Of a stretch of 64,000 bases of DNA, positions 1-9,084 are shown one piece after another. Positions within the stretch are counted from its first letter, which is position 1, and the number at the start of each line of letters is the position of its first letter. This DNA comes from Virgibacillus_F flavescens (GTDB lineage Bacteria; Bacillota; Bacilli; Bacillales; Amphibacillaceae): assembly GCF_050574275.1 (NCBI RefSeq), contig NZ_CP192260.1, positions 744,001 through 808,000 of the forward strand, in the 5' to 3' direction. The notes under the pieces are model-generated. The model was given only the letters and a program-made list of their open reading frames with translations. It was not told the DNA's origin and ran no database searches. The position numbers and the translations under genes were made by a program.

Positions 1-26
1 TTCACTTAAGAAGAGATAGCATAGTT

Positions 27-911
27 TTAGTTGTGTGTGGCATGAAAAAAGAAATTAGCTAACGCAGCGAACTCTTCAATTGTTAAGGACTCTCCGCGTC
101 GCATTCCATCAATGCCAATTTTGTCCAGCATGATCGAGATAGCTTCTTTGTCATATTCTTCACTTAAGTAATTTGTTAAATTATTACGCAATGTTTTCCT
201 GCGCTGACTGAAACAAGCTTGTACCATTGAGAAAAAATACTTTTCATCAGCTACATGCACAGGTGGTTCTTCTCTTAAAGTCAGTTTAAGAACTGCTGAG
301 TCAACGTTTGGTTGAGGCATAAACACACTCTTCGGTACATGCATAACGACTTCAGCGGTAGTGTAGTACTGAATAGCAATAGTTAAGGAACCATAGCTTT
401 TCGTACTTGGCTTAGCTGCCATTCTTTCGGCAACTTCCTTTTGAATCATTACGGTAATCGTGTCAACAGGTAACTTTTCCTGCAATAACTTTGTCAATAT
501 TGGTGTAGTAATGTAATAAGGTAAATTGGCAACAACATGAACGTCTGGATAATCTTTGAAGTACTCCTGGATGGAAATCTTCATATCAGCTTCCAAGATA
601 TCCTGATGAATCAGCTCGATATTGTCATATTGTTTTAATGTGTCGCCCAGTATTGGAATCAACCGTTGATCAATCTCATAGGCAAGCACTTTTTTTGCAT
701 GCAGTCCTAACTGTTCCGTCAATCCGCCAATACCCGGTCCAATTTCTATTACGCCGGACTCTTTATCTATTCCTGCGTGATTAATTATATTGGCAAGAAT
801 GTTTGCATCGATTATGAAGTTTTGTCCTAAGCTCTTTTTAAAGAAAAATTTATATTTAGCTAATATTTCCTTAGTTCGTGTTGGGGTAGCGATATATTTA
901 TTCGTACTCAT
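27..911 (-). CDS. rsmA (ksgA): 16S rRNA adenine dimethyltransferase KsgA/RsmA
   Basis: This enzyme dimethylates two adjacent adenines in the 3' terminal hairpin of 16S rRNA, using SAM, during late small-subunit assembly. The Rossmann SAM-binding motif is visible as VIEIGPGIGGLTEQL, after the N-terminal KKSLGQNF signature. The family catalytic motif IV is NLPYYITTPIL. At 294 residues it matches the usual length of about 290. I chose the ATG at 911 because AGGAGG sits 7 nt upstream; the longer reading frame to 950 adds a non-conserved N terminus lying inside rnmV. It overlaps the end of rnmV by 14 bp, so the two are translationally coupled, as in other Bacilli. Confidence 0.97.
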   Translation of the reverse strand: MSTNKYIATPTRTKEILAKYKFFFKKSLGQNFIIDANILANIINHAGIDKESGVIEIGPGIGGLTEQLGLHAKKVLAYEIDQRLIPILGDTLKQYDNIELIHQDILEADMKISIQEYFKDYPDVHVVANLPYYITTPILTKLLQEKLPVDTITVMIQKEVAERMAAKPSTKSYGSLTIAIQYYTTAEVVMHVPKSVFMPQPNVDSAVLKLTLREEPPVHVADEKYFFSMVQACFSQRRKTLRNNLTNYLSEEYDKEAISIMLDKIGIDGMRRGESLTIEEFAALANFFFHATHN

Positions 912-1464
912 TTTTTTCCTCCTGTAGTACTTGCTGAATTGCCTGCTCAAATTGTGTGATAGTTATCTGGAACATAATTAAGCGTTTTAAAAGCTGCTTT
1001 CCGTTCGTATGTCCGATTTGTAATAATTCGCTCAGTCTGTCTCTTCTATAGCTTGCTCTTGGCCCACCGATTAAACCATATTTAATTAAATCTGATTTAT
1101 CGATTCCACTTTCATGAAAATCCTTTAACTCATAAACGTCGTGCAACGCCTTTTGAATGGATTCAATAGAAGCGTGCTCAATACCAATTCCTTTATTGTT
1201 CTTAGCCCGGGCATCATCTCTTTTTAGAAATGCATGCTTGCAACCAGGAACGTGCTCATTAATGATATTGCGAATGCGTTGTCCAGGATAATCCGGATCA
1301 GTAAAAACAATTACACCACGTTTAGCCTGTGCGTGTTGAATCTGTTTTAATGTCGTTTGGTTAATTGCAGAACCATTCGTTTCTATTGTGTCCGCATCAA
1401 CAGCGAGGTGAATTTTGACAGTATCGTCTCGACCTTCCACAACTATTATTTCTTTTATTTTCAC
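898..1464 (-). CDS. rnmV: Ribonuclease M5 (5S rRNA maturase)
   Basis: RNase M5 cuts the 5S rRNA precursor in double-stranded regions to give the mature 5' and 3' ends. The N-terminal TOPRIM domain is clear: the acidic loop VVEGRDD near residue 8 and the second motif FTDPDYPGQRIR near residue 54 supply the metal-binding Glu and Asp residues. At 187-188 residues it has the normal length. Translation starts at a GTG with GAGG 8 nt upstream. It lies between yabE and ksgA, the same order as in B. subtilis. Confidence 0.96.
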   Translation of the reverse strand: MKIKEIIVVEGRDDTVKIHLAVDADTIETNGSAINQTTLKQIQHAQAKRGVIVFTDPDYPGQRIRNIINEHVPGCKHAFLKRDDARAKNNKGIGIEHASIESIQKALHDVYELKDFHESGIDKSDLIKYGLIGGPRASYRRDRLSELLQIGHTNGKQLLKRLIMFQITITQFEQAIQQVLQEEKNEYE

Positions 1465-1570
1465 TATTATTTCCTCATTTCAAGCATTAGAAAACTTGGT
1501 CTATCGCAAAGCCTTTATGGCGAAAACCTTAGTTGCTTATGCATTAAGAAAATTTTTATACTTAATTACC

Positions 1571-1614
1571 TGCAAAAAATAATGCTCTTACCATTTTAGC
1601 ATGGTAAGAGCATT
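1571..1614 (-). terminator. Rho-independent terminator after yabE
   Basis: A perfect 14-bp inverted repeat (1581-1594 with 1601-1614) and a 6-nt loop are followed on the minus strand by ATTTTTT. It lies just downstream of the yabE stop codon and separates yabE from rnmV-ksgA. Confidence 0.9.
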
Positions 1615-1625
1615 TATATCATGTA

Positions 1626-2876
1626 TTAATTCAAAATGGTTACTTTTACTGTTTTGCGACCAAATGCATACGCAGCACTTTTGGAAGAAAAATGTATATC
1701 AATACGGTTTCCATGAATGCTCCCGCCTGTATCAGCAGCAACATATTCGCCATATCCTTCGATATATACACGCGTACCAAGTGGAATAACACTTGGATCA
1801 ACTGCTATTACTTTAGCATTTGGATTTGCATTTAAATTTATTCCAGTTGCTGTATAACCTGAACATCCAGCACAACTTGCCGTGTAGGCACTCGCATGCA
1901 TGTATAAAACATTACCACTGCGCTTTTCTTTTTTCGGTTCTGGTCTAGGTTCAGGAGCTGGCGCAGGTGCCGATTCCTTCTTTTGAGTGCTTGCTAACGT
2001 CACAAGATCCGTCCGTTCGACCTTTGTGCCTATAGCAACTACTCTAGATTCACTGTCTTCCTTAACTTCTTCGCCAATTAACTTTCTACTAACTTCTTTA
2101 CCGTTTTCTTTGACTACTTCATAGGTTTTTATTACAGTACCTTTCTTACCTTCAGATACTACACGTTTTTCACCTTTAGTAAGAGAACCGTCTTCTTTTT
2201 GTTCTGTCTTAAAAGCTACAGCTTCTTCAACCTCAACCTCAGCTTTTTCCACTCGAACAATGTTTATTGGATTTTCAGAAGAAACTTGTTCCTTTAAATC
2301 AACATTTAATTTGTCAGATTCAGATAGCTTAATTTTGTTATTATCCAATAATTGCTCAACAGTTCCACCAGTAGTCCAGAGTTTTTTCTCATTGCCACCG
2401 TCGTTAACTGCTACCTGAAATCCTTTATCGATTTTCAGTTTAAGCCCATCAACAATTTTGTCGTCTGCTTTATGTGAAACTTCATCATGCTTCGTTAATG
2501 ACAGATTGTTATCTTCCAAAAATTCACCAATTGTTGCTGCAAATGTATGGAACGCTTTTTCTTGACCATCTATTGTAACCAATACCTGTGTCGATTGCTT
2601 GTATGTAATCTGCATGTTGTCTTTTATTTTTGTGTCACCTGTATGAGAAATTGCGTCATGTTGACCAACTACAATACCTACTTCTTTTAACACTTCATCT
2701 ACTGTGTTTGCATGTGTTGTCACTGTTTCTTTTTCCCCATTGTTCATTACAACTACTTGTGTTTTTGTAGCTTCCATAACTACCAAAGTCGAAAAAATGA
2801 CGAGTGCTAATACACCAATACTTGAAATAACCAGCTTCATTTTAGATGCCGGCAAGAGCTTTGAAATAATCTTCAT
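1626..2876 (-). CDS. yabE: YabE-like cell-wall protein (DUF348/G5/3D domains)
   Basis: This is a secreted, wall-associated protein of the resuscitation-promoting-factor-like class, probably a peptidoglycan hydrolase. Residues 1-35 form a signal or anchor segment (KMKLVISSIGVLALVIFSTLVVM). Three DUF348 repeats follow at about 40-190 (for example VTTHANTVDEVLKEVGI). A G5 domain lies at about 215-290, then a Pro-rich linker (APAPAPEPRPEPKKEK). The C-terminal 3D domain has its Asp residues in AVDPSVIPLGTRVYI, AADTGG and NRIDIHF, like lytic transglycosylase folds. The start has GGGGAGG 8 nt upstream. In B. subtilis yabE is controlled by an antisense RNA; I cannot confirm that here. Confidence 0.92.
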   Translation of the reverse strand: MKIISKLLPASKMKLVISSIGVLALVIFSTLVVMEATKTQVVVMNNGEKETVTTHANTVDEVLKEVGIVVGQHDAISHTGDTKIKDNMQITYKQSTQVLVTIDGQEKAFHTFAATIGEFLEDNNLSLTKHDEVSHKADDKIVDGLKLKIDKGFQVAVNDGGNEKKLWTTGGTVEQLLDNNKIKLSESDKLNVDLKEQVSSENPINIVRVEKAEVEVEEAVAFKTEQKEDGSLTKGEKRVVSEGKKGTVIKTYEVVKENGKEVSRKLIGEEVKEDSESRVVAIGTKVERTDLVTLASTQKKESAPAPAPEPRPEPKKEKRSGNVLYMHASAYTASCAGCSGYTATGINLNANPNAKVIAVDPSVIPLGTRVYIEGYGEYVAADTGGSIHGNRIDIHFSSKSAAYAFGRKTVKVTILN

Positions 2877-3052
2877 GCTTTTTGCCTCCCCTTATATCGA
2901 CCTCGATTATATAAACAGTTATATGTTAAGTCAAAGTATATAGGGTTACGGTTTCTTTACAATTAAGTTACAAATAATAACTCTGTAATATTTTTGGTTT
3001 TAATAACTTCTATAGTCAAGGACTGACAAGGGATTGAATGATTTACCAAAAG

Positions 3053-3082
3053 CAACAAAAAAAAGACAAGGAATTTTCCTTG
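3053..3082 (-). terminator. Terminator after dayD
   Basis: The hairpin CAAGGAA/TTCCTTG (3067-3073 with 3076-3082) is followed on the minus strand by TCTTTTTTTT. The rest of the 245-bp gap up to yabE is AT-rich promoter DNA. Confidence 0.8.
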
Positions 3083-3121
3083 CCCCCAAAAAAAGGTAAA
3101 TTTTACTTGTTTTATTACAAA

Positions 3122-3892
3122 TTAGCTATTGATTGAAAAAAATCTGCGTGCGTTTTCTGTTGTGATTTCGCTCAATTCTTCAATGGAAATATTCCGAAGT
3201 TCTGCAATTTTTTCAGCAACTAATGTCACATAACTTGGCTCATTTCGCTTCCCCCGGTTTGGGTGTGGTGCCAGAAATGGTGCATCCGTTTCCACCAACA
3301 GTCGGTTTAATGGCACTTCAACTGCCACCTCTTTAGGATCTCTAGCGTTTTTAAACGTGACAGGTCCACCTAGTGAAATATAAAAATTCATATCCAGACA
3401 AGCTTGCACATATTCAACTGTATCGTTATAGCAATGCATAATACCGCCAACTTCAGCAGCATTTTCTTCCTGCAATATGGTTATGATATCTTCCGTCGCT
3501 TCCCGATTATGAATGATGATAGGCATGTGTACTTTCTTGGCTAGCTGTATTTGCTTTCTAAACACTTCTTTTTGGATATCCTTAGGTGACTTATCCCAGT
3601 GATAATCAAGTCCCATCTCACCGATCGCAACGACTTTTGGGTGAGTTGCCAGTTCTTCTATCCATGCCAAATCCTCATCCGTCATGTCGATTGCATCTAC
3701 TGGATGCCACCCAACCGCAGCGTAAATTGTCTCGTATTGTTCGGCTATTTCTATTGCGAGAGGGATCGTCTCTCTGTCAAAACCAACAACGACCATTTGC
3801 GTTACGCCAGCATCAAATGCACGCTTTATAACTTCATCTCTGTCTTCTTTAAATTGTCTCGCATTCAAATGTACATGTGTATCAAATAACAT
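3122..3892 (-). CDS. dayD (yabD): TatD-family metal-dependent hydrolase YabD (DayD)
   Basis: A 256-residue TIM-barrel metallohydrolase of the TatD DNase family, probably a D-aminoacyl-tRNA deacylase or nuclease. All metal ligands are visible: FDTHVHLN (HxH) at residue 3, the Glu in IGEMGLDYHW, the His in IIHNREA, the His in MHCYN, and the Asp in VETDAPFLAPHP. The start at 3892 is preceded by AAGGAATGAGG. A longer reading frame runs back into repeat DNA and lacks conservation, so I reject it. It follows metG, as in B. subtilis. Confidence 0.95.
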   Translation of the reverse strand: MLFDTHVHLNARQFKEDRDEVIKRAFDAGVTQMVVVGFDRETIPLAIEIAEQYETIYAAVGWHPVDAIDMTDEDLAWIEELATHPKVVAIGEMGLDYHWDKSPKDIQKEVFRKQIQLAKKVHMPIIIHNREATEDIITILQEENAAEVGGIMHCYNDTVEYVQACLDMNFYISLGGPVTFKNARDPKEVAVEVPLNRLLVETDAPFLAPHPNRGKRNEPSYVTLVAEKIAELRNISIEELSEITTENARRFFSINS

Positions 3893-3905
3893 ATCCTCAT
3901 TCCTT

Positions 3906-4075
3906 TCTTCAATTAGGAGAAAAGTCGCCGTCCAGGATCGCCCCAAGGAGGCTCAACACTCGCCCGCGGAAAGCGAAGTATATTCGAAGATGCGGTCGTA
4001 GATCCACTAATTTTGTATCACGTCTAACCTTTACAGTGGCCACCTTGCTACCCCCACTGGGGTCTCGCATCGTTT
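3906..4075. repeat. Partial Bacillaceae intergenic repeat
   Basis: The segment contains CTCGCCCGCGGAAAGCGAAG, GTATATTCGAAGATGC and a GATCCACTAA end. These words recur at 11540-11690, 19130-19257 and 63549-63660. It looks like half of the full hairpin-forming unit at 19130-19257, in the opposite orientation. The first part (GCCGTCCAGGATCG) recurs inverted near 19440. No coding potential is evident. Confidence 0.75.
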
Positions 4076-4100
4076 CCTCTACCGGTGATTTCCTATTTAT

Positions 4101-4136
4101 AAAAAGTCTGGCTCTATGGAGAAAGCCAGACTTTTT
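4101..4136 (-). terminator. Terminator after metG
   Basis: A perfect 13-bp stem (AAAAAGTCTGGCT with AGCCAGACTTTTT) and a 10-nt loop. The T-run on the minus strand follows the metG stop; the symmetry means it could also act on plus-strand transcripts. Confidence 0.9.
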
Positions 4137-4147
4137 GATTTTTTATA

Positions 4148-6112
4148 TTATTTTACAACGGATCCGTTAGGCAAGGTTTGTTCAACAGTTGCCAGTGCAA
4201 GTTTTCCATCTGCATCTTCGCCAGAGAGAATCATACCTTCTGACATTTCACCTCGAAGTTTAACAGGCTTCAGGTTTGTTACACAAATAACTTTTTTGCC
4301 CATTAACTCCTCGGGATCATAATGTTCAGCAAGTCCGGATACGACTTGACGCTTTTCTCCACCCAGATCGAGCTGCAACTTCAATAATTTATCAGCTTTT
4401 TTCATTTTTTCAGCACGCAGCACTTCAGCAACGCGCATATCCAGCTTCATGAAGTCATCATAGTCAATAAGATCTTTCGAACCAGCATTTTCTGCTTCAG
4501 GTTCAGGTCCAACTGTTGTCTCCGTTGGGTTTTGCATCATCGCTTTAATAATCTGTGTCTCTTCGTCCACGTCAAGACGCGGGAAGATCGGATCACCTTT
4601 TGTTACACTCGTTCCTTCAACAATCTGACCCAATTCATGGATACTGTCCCACTCTTTCAGGTTATCATCCTTCACTCCGATTTGACGGAATATCTCAGTA
4701 GGTGCTTCTGTTAAAAATGGTTTAAGCATCACACCAATAATTCGCAGTGAGTCAGCTAAATGAGCCATTACGTTCCCAAGGCGTTCTTTTTGAGTATCGT
4801 CTTTTGCTAATTTCCATGGCTCTGTCTCATCGATATACTTATTTGTGCGGCTAACAAGCTTCCACAGCTCCGAAAGCGCTACAGAGAACTCCATCTTTTC
4901 AAGCGATTCTTCAACCAGTCTGATTGTCTCTGTTTCAAATTTCTCCAGACTTTTATCAAATTCTGTTTCTGCTGCTTTATAAGCCGGAATCACACCTTCA
5001 AAATACTTATCAATCATGGCTACGGTTCGGTTCAGTAAATTCCCTAAATCGTTTGCCAAGTCATAGTTTGTGCGCTGTACAAAGCCTTCTGGTGTAAACA
5101 CACCATCCGAGCCGAATGGAACTTCACGAAGCAAATAATATCGCAATGCATCAAGTCCGTAGCGATCAATCAGTTTAACTGGATCGACAACATTACCTTT
5201 TGACTTCGACATCTTGCCATCCTTCATCAGGATCCAGCCATGTGCGAAAACTTTTTTCGGTAATGGTAAATCAAGTGCCATTAGCATTATTGGCCAATAA
5301 ATAGTATGGAAGCGAACAATCTCCTTACTCATTAAATGCACATCTGCCGGCCAATATTTCTGGAACTTTCCATCGTCATCTGTACTGTAACCGAGCGCTG
5401 TAATATAGTTACTTAATGCGTCAATCCACACATAGATAACATGCTTCGGATCACTAGGTACCTTCACTCCCCAGTCAAAAGAAGTACGTGAGACAGCTAA
5501 ATCCTCAAGTCCAGGCTTAATAAAGTTATTCAGCATTTCGTTTTTGCGGCTTTCCGGCTGAATAAACTCTGGATGTTCATCATAGTACCGTACAAGCCGG
5601 TCCACATATTTGCTCATCTTAAAGAAATAAGATTCTTCTTTTACTTTTTCAACAGCCCTGCCACAATCAGGGCAAAGCCCATCCTCCAGCTGGCGTTCAG
5701 TAAAGAAAGCTTCATCTGAAGTACAGTACCAGCCTTCGTATTGGTCTAAGTATATATCACCCTGCTCCAAGAGCTGATTGAATATCTTTTCGACAATTTT
5801 TTTATGCCGCTCTTCTGTAGTACGAATAAAATCATCGTTAGTCACTTTAAGCTTCGTCCACAACCCTTGAATTCCTTCGACAATTTCATCGACATATTCC
5901 TGCGGGGAGACACCTTTTTCTTCTGCTTTACGCTGAATTTTTTGACCATGTTCGTCTGTTCCGGTTAAGTACATGACGTCATAGCCACGCAGCCGCTTAT
6001 AACGCGCGATCGCATCGCCAGCAACAGTTGAGTATGCATGTCCAATATGTAATTTACCACTTGGGTAATAAATTGGTGTAGTAATATAAAATGTCTTCTT
6101 TTCATTTCCCAT
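4148..6112 (-). CDS. metG (metS): Methionyl-tRNA synthetase
   Basis: Class I aminoacyl-tRNA synthetase that charges tRNA-Met. The HIGH motif appears as YPSGKLHIGHAY near residue 20 and the KMSKS loop as DGKMSKSKGN near residue 300. The zinc knuckle is reduced, with CTSDEAF followed by LCPDCGR. An anticodon-binding helical domain follows. The last 110 residues form the EMAP/Trbp111-type tRNA-binding domain (DLRVAEV-like LDMRVAEVLRAEKM and SEGMILSG). At 654 residues it is full length. The start has AGAGGAGG 8 nt upstream. I found no T-box or S-box in the leader. Confidence 0.98.
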   Translation of the reverse strand: MGNEKKTFYITTPIYYPSGKLHIGHAYSTVAGDAIARYKRLRGYDVMYLTGTDEHGQKIQRKAEEKGVSPQEYVDEIVEGIQGLWTKLKVTNDDFIRTTEERHKKIVEKIFNQLLEQGDIYLDQYEGWYCTSDEAFFTERQLEDGLCPDCGRAVEKVKEESYFFKMSKYVDRLVRYYDEHPEFIQPESRKNEMLNNFIKPGLEDLAVSRTSFDWGVKVPSDPKHVIYVWIDALSNYITALGYSTDDDGKFQKYWPADVHLMSKEIVRFHTIYWPIMLMALDLPLPKKVFAHGWILMKDGKMSKSKGNVVDPVKLIDRYGLDALRYYLLREVPFGSDGVFTPEGFVQRTNYDLANDLGNLLNRTVAMIDKYFEGVIPAYKAAETEFDKSLEKFETETIRLVEESLEKMEFSVALSELWKLVSRTNKYIDETEPWKLAKDDTQKERLGNVMAHLADSLRIIGVMLKPFLTEAPTEIFRQIGVKDDNLKEWDSIHELGQIVEGTSVTKGDPIFPRLDVDEETQIIKAMMQNPTETTVGPEPEAENAGSKDLIDYDDFMKLDMRVAEVLRAEKMKKADKLLKLQLDLGGEKRQVVSGLAEHYDPEELMGKKVICVTNLKPVKLRGEMSEGMILSGEDADGKLALATVEQTLPNGSVVK

Positions 6113-6305
6113 AAAAGTACCTCCTCTTTCTTATCCATTTCCATCCGTTTCTATTCGATAAACTATTACTATTGTAGCGATTTTATCATAAGATTTCCAT
6201 TATCAAACAACCGGTATCGAAAATACTCATAAAAGCGACATTTAATCATTCTTTTTAGTTAATGACTTAATTTTCCGATTTGTTTCTATTTTCGAGAAAA
6301 ATTAA

Positions 6306-6334
6306 TTGACACTTATGGAAATCGTTGGTACTAT
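6306..6334 (+). promoter_or_regulatory. Putative sigma-A promoter of abrB
   Basis: A perfect TTGACA at 6306-6311 and TACTAT at 6329-6334 are 17 bp apart, about 65 bp upstream of the abrB start. The region is AT-rich and has no competing gene. Confidence 0.65.
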
Positions 6335-6400
6335 ATTCCTAGAAACACATGTCGAAATTTGGCGAATTTACATCTTTTACCTTCAGAAGGGAGATAAAAA

Positions 6401-6679
6401 ATGAAGTCTACTGGTATTGTCCGCAAAGTTGATGAACTTGGCCGTGTCGTAATTCCAATTGAACTTCGACGAACTCTAGGTATTCAGGAAAAAGATGCTT
6501 TGGAGATTTATGTCGACAGTGACAAAATTGTTCTAAAAAAGTACAAGCCAACCATGACGTGTCAAATCACTGGCGAAACCGCTGATACTAACCTATCATT
6601 AGCCAATGGCAAACTGACGCTCAGCCCTGATGGAGCAAAGGAACTGATTAAGGAAATTCAAACAAAATTTAAGGTTTAG
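6401..6679 (+). CDS. abrB: Transition-state regulator AbrB
   Basis: A 92-residue DNA-binding protein that represses stationary-phase genes during growth. The N-terminal swapped-hairpin domain is obvious: GIVRKVDELGRVVIPIELRR, with the Arg residues that contact DNA. The C-terminal half (MTCQITGE, LSLANGKLTLSPDGAKEL) is the multimerisation domain. The ribosome site is GAAGGGAG. It is the only plus-strand gene among minus-strand neighbours, between metG and rsmI, as in B. subtilis. Confidence 0.97.
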   Translation: MKSTGIVRKVDELGRVVIPIELRRTLGIQEKDALEIYVDSDKIVLKKYKPTMTCQITGETADTNLSLANGKLTLSPDGAKELIKEIQTKFKV

Positions 6680-6710
6680 GATTTAACTTTTCTAACCAAT
6701 GTGCCAAAAA

Positions 6711-6749
6711 GGACTGACGCCTAATTAATTTTACGTCAGTTCTTTTTTT
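6711..6749 (+). terminator. Terminator after abrB
   Basis: Stem of GGACTGACG with CGTCAGTTC-type pairing (6711-6719 with 6733-6742), followed by a run of seven T. Confidence 0.85.
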
Positions 6750-6759
6750 ATCTTACTTC

Positions 6760-7632
6760 TTATCCAATATGATAGGTTTGATAAACTTCCCGCTTTGGCA
6801 TTTGCCGTTCAACGGCAACCTTTTTAATAGCATCTTTACTCGACATGCTTTCTTCTTCCATATAATGAGCAATATGTTTCATCACAGAGAGATGGCTCCA
6901 CCATAATCCTTCGTCTGATATAGTATTCTCTGCATTTCCCTCTACAACGATACAGAACTCACCTCTTAACTCTGTATCGTGGATCCATTGTAAGACTTCT
7001 GCTATCGAGCCGCGAATATACTCTTCAAACCGCTTCGTCAATTCTCTCGCAAGCGTTACCTGACGCTCGCCAAATTGTTCCTGTATAGCCGAGACGGTTT
7101 CCTTTAAGCGATGTGGTGATTCGTAAAACAGCAATGTAGCCTGGAGCGGCTTCATTCGTTCCAGCTCCTTTATCCTGTCCTTCTTCTTCCTGGGCAGGAA
7201 CCCGTAGAATAAAAATTCTGTCGTTGGCAGTCCTGATCCTATAAGTGCACACAACGCTGCATTCGCCCCAGGTAATACGACTACTGGAATCGATGCCTCA
7301 ATTGCCGATTGAACCATCTCATACCCCGGATCAGAAATTCCAGGCATTCCCGCATCACTTACAAAAGCTATAGATTCACCATTTTCCAGCCGTTCCATTA
7401 ATTGATGCCCACGTGATTCTTTATTATGATCATGGTAACTGATTAAAGAGGTCGTAATCTCAAAATGGGTCAAAAGCTTTTTTGTATTGCGGGTATCTTC
7501 TGCTGCAATTAAAGCAGATGATTGTAAAATTTTTAACGCACGGTACGTAATATCCTCCAGATTCCCAATTGGGGTTGGAACAATATACACCGTACCTTTT
7601 TCAGTTGCCTCAAAGCTTTTTTGTGTTTTCAT
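6760..7632 (-). CDS. rsmI: 16S rRNA (cytidine-2'-O)-methyltransferase RsmI
   Basis: A tetrapyrrole-methylase-fold SAM enzyme that 2'-O-methylates a cytidine in the 16S decoding centre. The fold's motifs are present: YIVPTPIGNLEDITYRAL at the N terminus, AEDTRNTKKLL, FVSDAGMPGISDPG (SAM loop) and VVVLPGANAALCAL. It has 290 residues, the usual length. The ATG at 7632 has TTGAGGTGG upstream; an in-frame TTG at 7647 lies within that ribosome site and is not used. It overlaps yazA by 23 bp. Confidence 0.95.
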   Translation of the reverse strand: MKTQKSFEATEKGTVYIVPTPIGNLEDITYRALKILQSSALIAAEDTRNTKKLLTHFEITTSLISYHDHNKESRGHQLMERLENGESIAFVSDAGMPGISDPGYEMVQSAIEASIPVVVLPGANAALCALIGSGLPTTEFLFYGFLPRKKKDRIKELERMKPLQATLLFYESPHRLKETVSAIQEQFGERQVTLARELTKRFEEYIRGSIAEVLQWIHDTELRGEFCIVVEGNAENTISDEGLWWSHLSVMKHIAHYMEEESMSSKDAIKKVAVERQMPKREVYQTYHIG

Positions 7633-7903
7633 TCGGTACCACCTCAAGTTTATTCAACGAAATCAAATGTTCTTTCGCACTTCTCTTCAGTTTCTTAATC
7701 GCATACTCCTGTTTCAGAGCTTCTTCTTTTGTCGAAAAGCGTTCGACAAATTCTACCTGGAACGGTCCACGACCACGGGTATATTTAGCCCCTTTACCAG
7801 ATTGATGCATACGTAACCGCTTCGCTAAATTGTTTGTATATCCAGTATAAAGGGTTGAATCCTTACATTTCAAAATATAGACGACATGATTATTTTCTTC
7901 CAT
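7610..7903 (-). CDS. yazA: GIY-YIG nuclease-like protein YazA
   Basis: A 97-residue UPF0213 protein made of one GIY-YIG domain: VVYILKCKDSTLYTGYTNNLAKRLRMHQ, in which YIL and YTG correspond to the GIY and YIG positions. The Arg after the helix and the C-terminal Glu region are also present. Its role is unknown; such proteins are thought to act on DNA. I chose the start at 7903, which has GAGGAAA 7 nt upstream. It overlaps the end of trmN6 by 14 bp. Confidence 0.9.
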   Translation of the reverse strand: MEENNHVVYILKCKDSTLYTGYTNNLAKRLRMHQSGKGAKYTRGRGPFQVEFVERFSTKEEALKQEYAIKKLKRSAKEHLISLNKLEVVPNENTKKL

Positions 7904-8636
7904 AGATAATTTCCTCAGCTTCTGGCGTATACGTATTATCATCATTATATATATACAATGGAGGTAAAATAGTCAGATCAGCCTTCCCGTCACGAATACC
8001 TTCAATTAAAAGCATGTTGGCATCACGTCCTTTTTTAGGATAGACAAGCTGCATTCGTTTTGGTTCAAGCTTGTATTTCCGAAACAAATTAAGAATATCA
8101 ACCAGCCTGCCCGGACGGTGCACAAATGATACCTTCCCACCAGGCTTAACATACAGTTTGCATGCTTTTACTACATCCTCAAGCGAGCAGTAAACTTCGT
8201 GACGCGCTATCGTTAAATAATCATTTTTATTATGCTCGGTCTCTTCTTTCGTTTTGAAATAAGGCGGATTACATGTCACGAGATCAAATGAACTATGTGC
8301 AAGCTTCCCCTGCATATTCGTCAAGTCGCCATGAAGTATTGTAATCTGGGTGCTCAGTTCATTTAATTGGACGCTGCGGGTGGCCATATCATACAACCGA
8401 TTCTGAATTTCGACTCCTGTTATATGGGCATTGGATTTTCTCGATAAAAAAAGCGGGATTACCCCGTTTCCGCTGCACAAATCAAGTATTCTGCCTTTTT
8501 TGATGGGGACATAGGTGAAATGCGCAAGTAAAACAGCATCTAGAGAAAAAGAGAAAACAGTTGGACTTTGAATAATCTGTATGTCATCCTCTTTCACTAA
8601 ATAATCAAGCCGTTCGTCATCAAATAACTGTACCAT
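7890..8636 (-). CDS. trmN6 (yabB): tRNA m6A37 methyltransferase TrmN6
   Basis: A SAM-dependent methyltransferase that modifies A37 of tRNA-Val. Motif I is ILDLCSGNGVIPLFL near residue 50, and the amino-methyltransferase motif IV is VTCNPPYFK near residue 125. At 248 residues it is full length. Its neighbours are yabA upstream and yazA downstream, as in B. subtilis. The ribosome site (AAAGGG) is only moderate. Confidence 0.94.
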   Translation of the reverse strand: MVQLFDDERLDYLVKEDDIQIIQSPTVFSFSLDAVLLAHFTYVPIKKGRILDLCSGNGVIPLFLSRKSNAHITGVEIQNRLYDMATRSVQLNELSTQITILHGDLTNMQGKLAHSSFDLVTCNPPYFKTKEETEHNKNDYLTIARHEVYCSLEDVVKACKLYVKPGGKVSFVHRPGRLVDILNLFRKYKLEPKRMQLVYPKKGRDANMLLIEGIRDGKADLTILPPLYIYNDDNTYTPEAEEIIYGRK

Positions 8637-8669
8637 TTCATTAAACCCTTTCTGTATCTATGTAAGAAA

Positions 8670-8708
8670 AGCTGTCCCTTCTTGTCTATATAAGACAGTG
8701 AGACAGCT
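8670..8708 (-). terminator. Hairpin between yabA and trmN6
   Basis: Nested inverted repeat: AGCTGTC (8670-8676) pairs with GACAGCT (8702-8708), and TGTCT pairs with AGACA inside. On the minus strand it is followed by TTTTCTT, so it could be a weak terminator after yabA, or an attenuator ahead of trmN6. Confidence 0.5.
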
Positions 8709-8723
8709 GATAACTAACGTAGC

Positions 8724-9068
8724 TTATTTATTCTTATTTAAAAATAATAAACAAAACAGGCAATCTTCATCTTGTCTTGGGCTGCCAAAATGAACGTTAC
8801 AAATATGAAAACCTTCTTCATATAACCTTGCTAAGTTATCATAACCTTCGCCAGGTATTTCACTCGCGTCATGGTTAGCGGCCTTTTCCATATCTGTATC
8901 TTCATTTCCTTCAAATCGATTGCGGAGATGATGATTTTCCATTGCAAGTCGATTGTTCTCCTCAAGCAAATTACCTAAGTGATCCTTAAGATCACCAAGT
9001 TGCTCATATAATTCGCCTATTCGTTTCTCCATATCCGATACCTGATCAAATACTTCCCGCTTGTTCAC
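8724..9068 (-). CDS. yabA: DNA replication initiation control protein YabA
   Basis: YabA bridges DnaA and the DnaN clamp and restrains re-initiation. The N-terminal half is a leucine-rich coiled coil (MEKRIGELYEQLGDLKDHLG and following). The C-terminal zinc motif is intact: GFHICNVHFGS then DCLFCLLFL. I place the start at the GTG at 9068 (protein NKREVFDQV...), because it aligns with the known N terminus and has GGGGTG upstream. A GTG 12 nt further upstream (9080) is possible. Confidence 0.94.
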   Translation of the reverse strand: MNKREVFDQVSDMEKRIGELYEQLGDLKDHLGNLLEENNRLAMENHHLRNRFEGNEDTDMEKAANHDASEIPGEGYDNLARLYEEGFHICNVHFGSPRQDEDCLFCLLFLNKNK

Positions 9069-9084
9069 TTCACCATACACCCCA

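Noticed and set aside
3877..4170. 97-codon plus-strand protein between dayD and metG
   Set aside because: It crosses repeat DNA and the metG terminator and has no ribosome site.
6113..6300. T-box or S-box leader for metG
   Set aside because: No GGGTGG core or SAM-riboswitch motif on the minus strand.
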